From Candidatus Woesearchaeota archaeon (lineage in GTDB: Archaea; Nanobdellota; Nanobdellia; Woesearchaeales; UBA11576), in assembly GCA_016219765.1 (NCBI GenBank), contig JACRKM010000174.1:1-7473 (forward strand): DNA of 7,473 nucleotides, written 5' to 3'. A program made the translations under genes and the position numbers. Positions 4,345 through 7,473 of this stretch are shown here, piece by piece. Position 1 is the first letter of the stretch, and every line of letters begins with the position of its first letter. Under the pieces are notes generated by a model. That model had not been told where the DNA came from. It saw only the letters and a list, made by a program, of their open reading frames with translations, and made no database searches.

Positions 4345-6039
4345 ATGAAGATCGGTTATCTTGGCCCGCAGGGAACTTATACTGAGCGCGCGCTTGAATG
4401 CTGGATGCCGGACGCACAAAAGAAACCCTTCACCCATCTTGAGGCGGTTTTTGCAGCGACAGCATCAAAGGATGTAGACCTGGGATTCGTGCCCTTGGAG
4501 AACAGCATTGAAGGGCCAGTAACGCAGACATTTGACTGCCTGCTAAAGTACGCCGGTCAATTGCGGATTGTCGATACTGCTATGCTCGCAATCGAGCACG
4601 CACTTGGCGCATTACCACAACGATCAGCCATCACGAGAATTTTCTCAAAAGACACTGCATTGGCGCAGTGTTCGGAGTATTTGCTTGCTAATTTTCCCCA
4701 GGCAGGGCTTGTTCCGATGCAAAGCACTGCCAAGGCTATTGAGGTTATCTCGTCCCAGCAACTGTTCGATGCCGCGGCGATTGGTATGGAGTCCACACTC
4801 GTAAAATACGGCCTGCAAGTTGTGGCGAGAAATATCGGCAATAAAGAAAATGAAAGATCGAATAAGACAAGATTTGCAGTTCTTGGCAGCCAGACACAGC
4901 CCGCTTCTGGAAATGACGTGACGACGATCGTGTTGTATCCTCATCGTGATCGTATTGGATTATTGGAGGATGCTGTCAATATCATTAGCAGGAAGTACCA
5001 GATTAATATGTGTTCGATTCATTCGCGCCCTGATGGGAGAGGATTGTTTCGATTCTATCTTGATCTCGAAGGCCACATTTCACAAGAAGGCGTTCAAGGC
5101 TGCATTGCAAATATAAAAGAGCGGCTTGCCGACACCGATGTTGTGTTTCTTGGCTCGTACCGCCACATTCCATTTAATGAGAAGCGCATTTCAAGTATTG
5201 GGATTGTCGGTGGCACAGGAAAGATGGGAGGTTGGTTAGCGCGATTCTTTGAATCAGTCGGCTACGGCGTGAGAACATGTGGAAAGGATTCTGAAAAATC
5301 GCTTGAGGAAGCGGTATGTGGATCAGATGTTGTCATTGTAAACGTGCCTGTAGAAAAAACTGTTGAAGTGGTACAGCAGGTTGGTCCGCGCTTGCACAAA
5401 GGACAGCTTCTGGTCGATAACACCGGCGTGAAGTCCAGCGTGGTCCCAGCGATGCTCGCCGTAGCGCCTCCGGACGTTGAGATCCTTTCTGTTCATACGA
5501 TGTTTGGCCCAAATACTCCACCGACAAATGCCAGCCTTTTAGGAGAGAATGTCATTTCAATTCATACGGTGCGGTCAGGAAAGATGGCTGATGAGTTTGA
5601 AGCTATTTTTCACAAGTACGGCGCAAACATCACTCAGGCGACTGTTGAACAGCACGACAGCCGCATGACGATCGCGCAGAATCTTGAACACGTCTGCAGT
5701 GTCGCATACGCTGCAACGCTATTATCAATCGTGCCTCAAGTAGAGAAACTGCTGCCCTTTGCTACTCCAAACCTCCGACGGACATTGCTCACCATGGGAA
5801 GAATCCATGCTGGTGATCAGCAATTGTACGGTGTAATGCTGAAGGAGAACCCGCGCGCACTTGATACGCTCCAATATTACCAGGGTGTTCTAGAGCAAAT
5901 AATTGATTGGCTCAAAAAGGGGGACAGCTGCATGTTTGAGAGTATCATGTCATCGAACGCGCAAAAACTAGGTAAGGCCTTTATCGAGAAACAGTGCAAT
6001 GCTTCAAATGCAATTCAAGAATTATTAAAGAAAGAGTGA
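4345..6039 (+). CDS. Bifunctional prephenate dehydratase-ACT-prephenate dehydrogenase fusion
   Basis: This 564-residue fusion directs prephenate to both phenylpyruvate (dehydratase) and 4-hydroxyphenylpyruvate (dehydrogenase). Residues about 1-181 are a PheA-type dehydratase: GYLGPQGTYTE at 4-14, VPLENSIEGPV at 49-59 and the catalytic TRF at 175-177. Residues about 192-267 are an ACT domain (RIGLLEDAV, then IHSRP, then FYLDLEGH), normally the Phe sensor; its usual ESRP reads HSRP here. Residues about 282-564 are a TyrA dehydrogenase close to the E. coli type: NAD-binding GGTGKMG at 289-295, VHTMFGP with catalytic His384, EQHD with His437, and Arg486 at the E. coli Arg294 prephenate-binding position. 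Standard pieces are complete, with no frameshift. The ATG at 4345 is chosen because GTGA (4336-4339) sits five bases upstream like a Shine-Dalgarno; a GTG at 4336 adds three residues. The order PheA-ACT-TyrA differs from the Archaeoglobus TyrA-AroQ-PheA fusion. Confidence 0.93.
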   Translation: MKIGYLGPQGTYTERALECWMPDAQKKPFTHLEAVFAATASKDVDLGFVPLENSIEGPVTQTFDCLLKYAGQLRIVDTAMLAIEHALGALPQRSAITRIFSKDTALAQCSEYLLANFPQAGLVPMQSTAKAIEVISSQQLFDAAAIGMESTLVKYGLQVVARNIGNKENERSNKTRFAVLGSQTQPASGNDVTTIVLYPHRDRIGLLEDAVNIISRKYQINMCSIHSRPDGRGLFRFYLDLEGHISQEGVQGCIANIKERLADTDVVFLGSYRHIPFNEKRISSIGIVGGTGKMGGWLARFFESVGYGVRTCGKDSEKSLEEAVCGSDVVIVNVPVEKTVEVVQQVGPRLHKGQLLVDNTGVKSSVVPAMLAVAPPDVEILSVHTMFGPNTPPTNASLLGENVISIHTVRSGKMADEFEAIFHKYGANITQATVEQHDSRMTIAQNLEHVCSVAYAATLLSIVPQVEKLLPFATPNLRRTLLTMGRIHAGDQQLYGVMLKENPRALDTLQYYQGVLEQIIDWLKKGDSCMFESIMSSNAQKLGKAFIEKQCNASNAIQELLKKE

Positions 6040-6101
6040 ATTGCTGAAGAAAGAACGAATCATAAGAGTCATAAGAACGAGTCGTCGAAGAAAGGCGGAT
6101 T

Positions 6102-7067
6102 CTACAGAAATGCACCTCTGGAACGGCGACGCATGGCAAGCGCCTTTGTGATTCCAACGGTATATGCTGCAATATTCCTGCTGAATCCGGCAGAAGAATA
6201 GAAATCTTGATTAGCGGTTGAATGCAAAACGAATCGCACATCGCCTTCGAGATCTGCAGAGTTTTCAAAGAAGTATGCTAAATTGTCGCGCGCTGCCGCA
6301 TCTGACATGTCGCGTGCCAGCTGAACCCAGTGCGATTTATCGGGATACCCCCTGACCAGGTTTGAAACAATCGTGTGAAGCCCCTTTTCCGCTTTATCTG
6401 GCGGCAATGTCGTGTTGGGGTGCACAGCAAATGGCTTATCCTTCTCGCGCGTGAACTTGGTGATTGCGTACGCATCTGGAATGTCCGTCGGCATAAATAA
6501 ATCATGATGCAAGAGCTCGCAATTCTTTATTTTTTCTTGGTCGCGTACACGCTGTATAGACTCTATGAAATAAATAAATCTGCGGGAGTAGGAATTAGCT
6601 GCCAGACCGTCGTAGAAATATAAGATTTGCCTGCCATTAAGGAGCTGTGGCTGCAATCTTTCATCGTAACACTCGCGCGATTTTGCAAGTTGCATTCCAA
6701 GAAAAGCATCTTTGATAAGCCGGTACGATTGCTCTTCTTCCCAAAGCAGCTCCCGGGCAAAGTTCGTTAGACCAGCGAAATCTTCTCGTGTGGCTTCTGC
6801 GCTATTATGCTGGCCAGAAGCAGACATCACGGCATTTGCAAGACATTCTTCTGTTTCGATAAATGCATAGATTTCATTTTGTGCAGCCTTGAGCGCGTCC
6901 TTAAGGGACATGACTGCCAAGCCCCCTTCTTTTCCGGATTCAAGTTTGAGGTATCCTTCATCAAAGAAGAGTGGCTGAAATGGAAGATGCGAGCGGACAA
7001 TGCTCAAAAGCGATGATCTAAGAATATCTAATTTCAGTTCTTTTGGAGATCGTTTATTGCTATCCAC
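6102..7067 (-). CDS. Hypothetical protein, unknown family (about 321 residues)
   Basis: A long minus-strand frame with codon use like the aro genes, convergent with the fusion gene and separated from it by 62 bases. The protein is soluble, mainly helical by composition and rich in charged and aromatic residues. Recognisable stretches are ALKAAQNEIYAFIETEE near the N-terminal third, LLWEEEQSYRLIKDAF, LYFYDGLAANSYSRRFIYFI and, near the end, DVRFVLHSTANQDFYSSAGF. There are no membrane segments, signal peptide, metal-cluster motif or nucleotide-binding loop. I do not recognise it and propose no function. The start is uncertain: the frame opens at a TTG at 7112 with no ribosome binding site, whereas a GTG at 7067 lies about 30 bases from a TATA-like box at 7094-7102 and removes 15 residues of unlikely composition (MCITLLTSRHCFSFS), so I prefer it. 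The Arg-rich C-terminus (RRRSRG) is notable. Confidence 0.65.
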   Translation of the reverse strand: MDSNKRSPKELKLDILRSSLLSIVRSHLPFQPLFFDEGYLKLESGKEGGLAVMSLKDALKAAQNEIYAFIETEECLANAVMSASGQHNSAEATREDFAGLTNFARELLWEEEQSYRLIKDAFLGMQLAKSRECYDERLQPQLLNGRQILYFYDGLAANSYSRRFIYFIESIQRVRDQEKIKNCELLHHDLFMPTDIPDAYAITKFTREKDKPFAVHPNTTLPPDKAEKGLHTIVSNLVRGYPDKSHWVQLARDMSDAAARDNLAYFFENSADLEGDVRFVLHSTANQDFYSSAGFSRNIAAYTVGITKALAMRRRSRGAFL

Positions 7068-7093
7068 TGAAAAAGAGAAGCAGTGGCGGGATG

Positions 7094-7102
7094 TTAATAA
7101 AG
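7094..7102 (-). promoter_or_regulatory. Possible TATA box of the hypothetical minus-strand gene
   Basis: Minus-strand CTTTATTAA is TATA-like and lies about 30 bases before the GTG at 7067. No convincing BRE precedes it, so this is weaker than the three other promoters. Confidence 0.35.
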
Positions 7103-7109
7103 TTATGCA

Positions 7110-7173
7110 CAAAAACTTCGCCAGAGGTTCTTGTGCTGGGTTCAGAACCCCGTCCTTTAGGGCGAAGTTTTTG
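7110..7173. repeat. Long inverted repeat (13-base perfect arms) with nested hairpins
   Basis: CAAAAACTTCGCC (7110-7122) and GGCGAAGTTTTTG (7161-7173) are perfect complements; pairing can extend a few bases more past one bulged A. Inside, GGTTCT (7126-7131) faces AGAACC (7144-7149), and GTCC-TTTA-GGGC (7152-7163) forms a small hairpin. The segment ACCCCGTCCTTTAGGGC resembles the conserved hairpin at the right end of many IS200/IS605 elements, where it is part of the TnpB guide RNA, but no tnpB gene is present. It could be a relic of such an element, a structured RNA, or a cruciform between divergent promoters. Confidence 0.65.
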
Positions 7174-7179
7174 GCATGC

Positions 7180-7254
7180 TAAAAATGCGGCATTTGCAGA
7201 CCCGCATGAAACCCAGACTTTTAAGTCGGGGGGTGAGTCCGCGCCGCATTTTTA
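7180..7254. repeat. Second long inverted repeat (12-base perfect arms) adjacent to the first
   Basis: TAAAAATGCGGC (7180-7191) and GCCGCATTTTTA (7243-7254) are perfect complements enclosing 51 bases. Inside, GACTT-TT-AAGTC (7216-7227) flanked by CCC and GGG gives a further stem. The ATGCGG of the left arm can alternatively pair with CCGCAT at 7202-7207, so two exclusive folds exist. Only six bases separate it from the first inverted repeat. It is not a recognised RNA family. Confidence 0.6.
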
Positions 7255-7272
7255 TCATCTTTGCTGTTTGGC

Positions 7273-7290
7273 TGGGATTCTTGGGATTCT
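7273..7290 (+). repeat. Tandem 9-base duplication
   Basis: TGGGATTCT occurs twice in direct succession (7273-7281 and 7282-7290), just before the possible start of the rightmost gene. It is probably slippage; no function is apparent. Confidence 0.6.
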
Positions 7291-7296
7291 TGTGTG

Positions 7297-7473
7297 ATGG
7301 AACACCTTGCAGTAATTCATCTGGCATCATTAGGCTCTGTAGAAAATCTTAATTGGCCGGCACCGCAAGGCTCGACGCGCTCGCTCAATAAGAGCATAGC
7401 TCTTATCATCTCAAGAGCGGGCACGCCTGCGGCGCGCCCACTGAGAGTTGTGACGACAGCAGGAGGCCTGCAC
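7297..7473 (+). CDS. Possible partial hypothetical protein running off the right edge
   Basis: An ATG at 7297 opens a plus-strand frame that remains open for 59 codons to the window edge, beginning MEHLAVIHLASLGSVENLNW. A TATA-like ATTTTTATCA at 7248-7257 would give a leader of about 17 bases; there is no clear ribosome binding site. I do not recognise the product. The minus strand over the same bases is also open for about 50 codons (ending at a TGA near 7323), and the two frames share third codon positions, so strand cannot be decided from composition. A gene on either strand is likely; the plus strand is preferred for its start codon and promoter-like box. Confidence 0.4.
   Translation, partial: MEHLAVIHLASLGSVENLNWPAPQGSTRSLNKSIALIISRAGTPAARPLRVVTTAGGLH
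7388..7406. repeat. Perfect 8-base inverted repeat with a 3-base loop
   Basis: ATAAGAGC (7388-7395) and GCTCTTAT (7399-7406) form a tight stem-loop inside the possible partial gene. It may be a chance palindrome in coding sequence or a sign that this stretch is not coding. Confidence 0.5.

Noticed and set aside
3957..4417. Long minus-strand frames opposite the aro operon (146 and 82 codons)
   Set aside because: They are antisense to chorismate mutase and the start of the fusion gene, which have clear family motifs.
6040..6101. Short CATAAGA/ACGAGTCG repeats after the fusion gene as a terminator
   Set aside because: There is no T tract on the plus strand and no stable hairpin, only purine-rich imperfect repeats.
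7136..7152. T-arm-like GGGTTCAGAACCCC suggesting a tRNA
   Set aside because: The loop TTCAGAA departs from TTCRANN, and no acceptor, D or anticodon arm can be built around it; it is explained by the nested inverted repeat.
7323..7473. Minus-strand open frame ending at a TGA near 7323 as the end of a gene entering from the right
   Set aside because: It is open for about 50 codons but has no recognised C-terminal motif, and it shares third codon positions with the plus-strand frame, which has an ATG and a TATA-like box. It is not excluded.
1..7473. CRISPR array, rRNA or complete mobile element
   Set aside because: No regularly spaced repeats, rRNA-like sequence, transposase or integrase was seen on either strand.

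Overview
The window looks archaeal. Three start regions carry a BRE-like purine box followed by a TATA box about 35-38 bases upstream of a start codon, with no ribosome binding site in between (leaderless initiation). Internal operon genes instead use GTGA/GAGGT Shine-Dalgarno motifs. Gene content (a winged-helix/minimal nucleotidyltransferase plus HEPN pair, a type I-beta DAHP synthase) and the intermediate base composition fit an uncultivated archaeon, possibly a DPANN or euryarchaeal lineage. I cannot name the taxon.

Layout. (1) 1-326, minus: the N-terminal part of an unrecognised gene running off the left edge, with its own promoter and a palindrome upstream. (2) 643-1651, plus: an AT-rich two-gene operon of HTH-nucleotidyltransferase and HEPN protein, probably a toxin-antitoxin or defence pair. 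(3) 1644-1787, minus: a 47-residue remnant resembling the C-terminus of a TrmB-like regulator, tail-to-tail with the HEPN gene. (4) 1798-2595, minus: a three-helix membrane protein with a DUF4352-type domain. The 600-2640 stretch is visibly more AT-rich than its flanks and looks like an inserted accessory block. (5) 2649-6039, plus: an aromatic amino acid operon of promoter, structured leader, DAHP synthase, AroQ chorismate mutase and a prephenate dehydratase-ACT-prephenate dehydrogenase fusion. (6) 6102-7067, minus: a convergent gene of unknown function. (7) 7110-7254: two adjacent perfect inverted repeats. (8) 7297 to the right edge: a possible partial plus-strand gene.

The aro operon supplies the first step of the shikimate pathway and every step from chorismate to phenylpyruvate and to 4-hydroxyphenylpyruvate except the aminotransferase. 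The DAHP synthase carries an N-terminal ferredoxin-like domain and the fusion carries an ACT domain, so both ends of the pathway are probably feedback-controlled by Phe or Tyr.

The most striking element is the leader. Its predicted transcript begins at the AUG of a 28-codon ORF ending FSFVYSYYFFFQ-stop (8 Phe/Tyr codons among 11). The stop codon lies in the 5' arm of a perfect hairpin, and the surrounding RNA holds several mutually exclusive complementary segments. This is the architecture of a bacterial pheL-type ribosome-mediated attenuator, but behind an archaeal promoter and a leaderless start, which would be very unusual.
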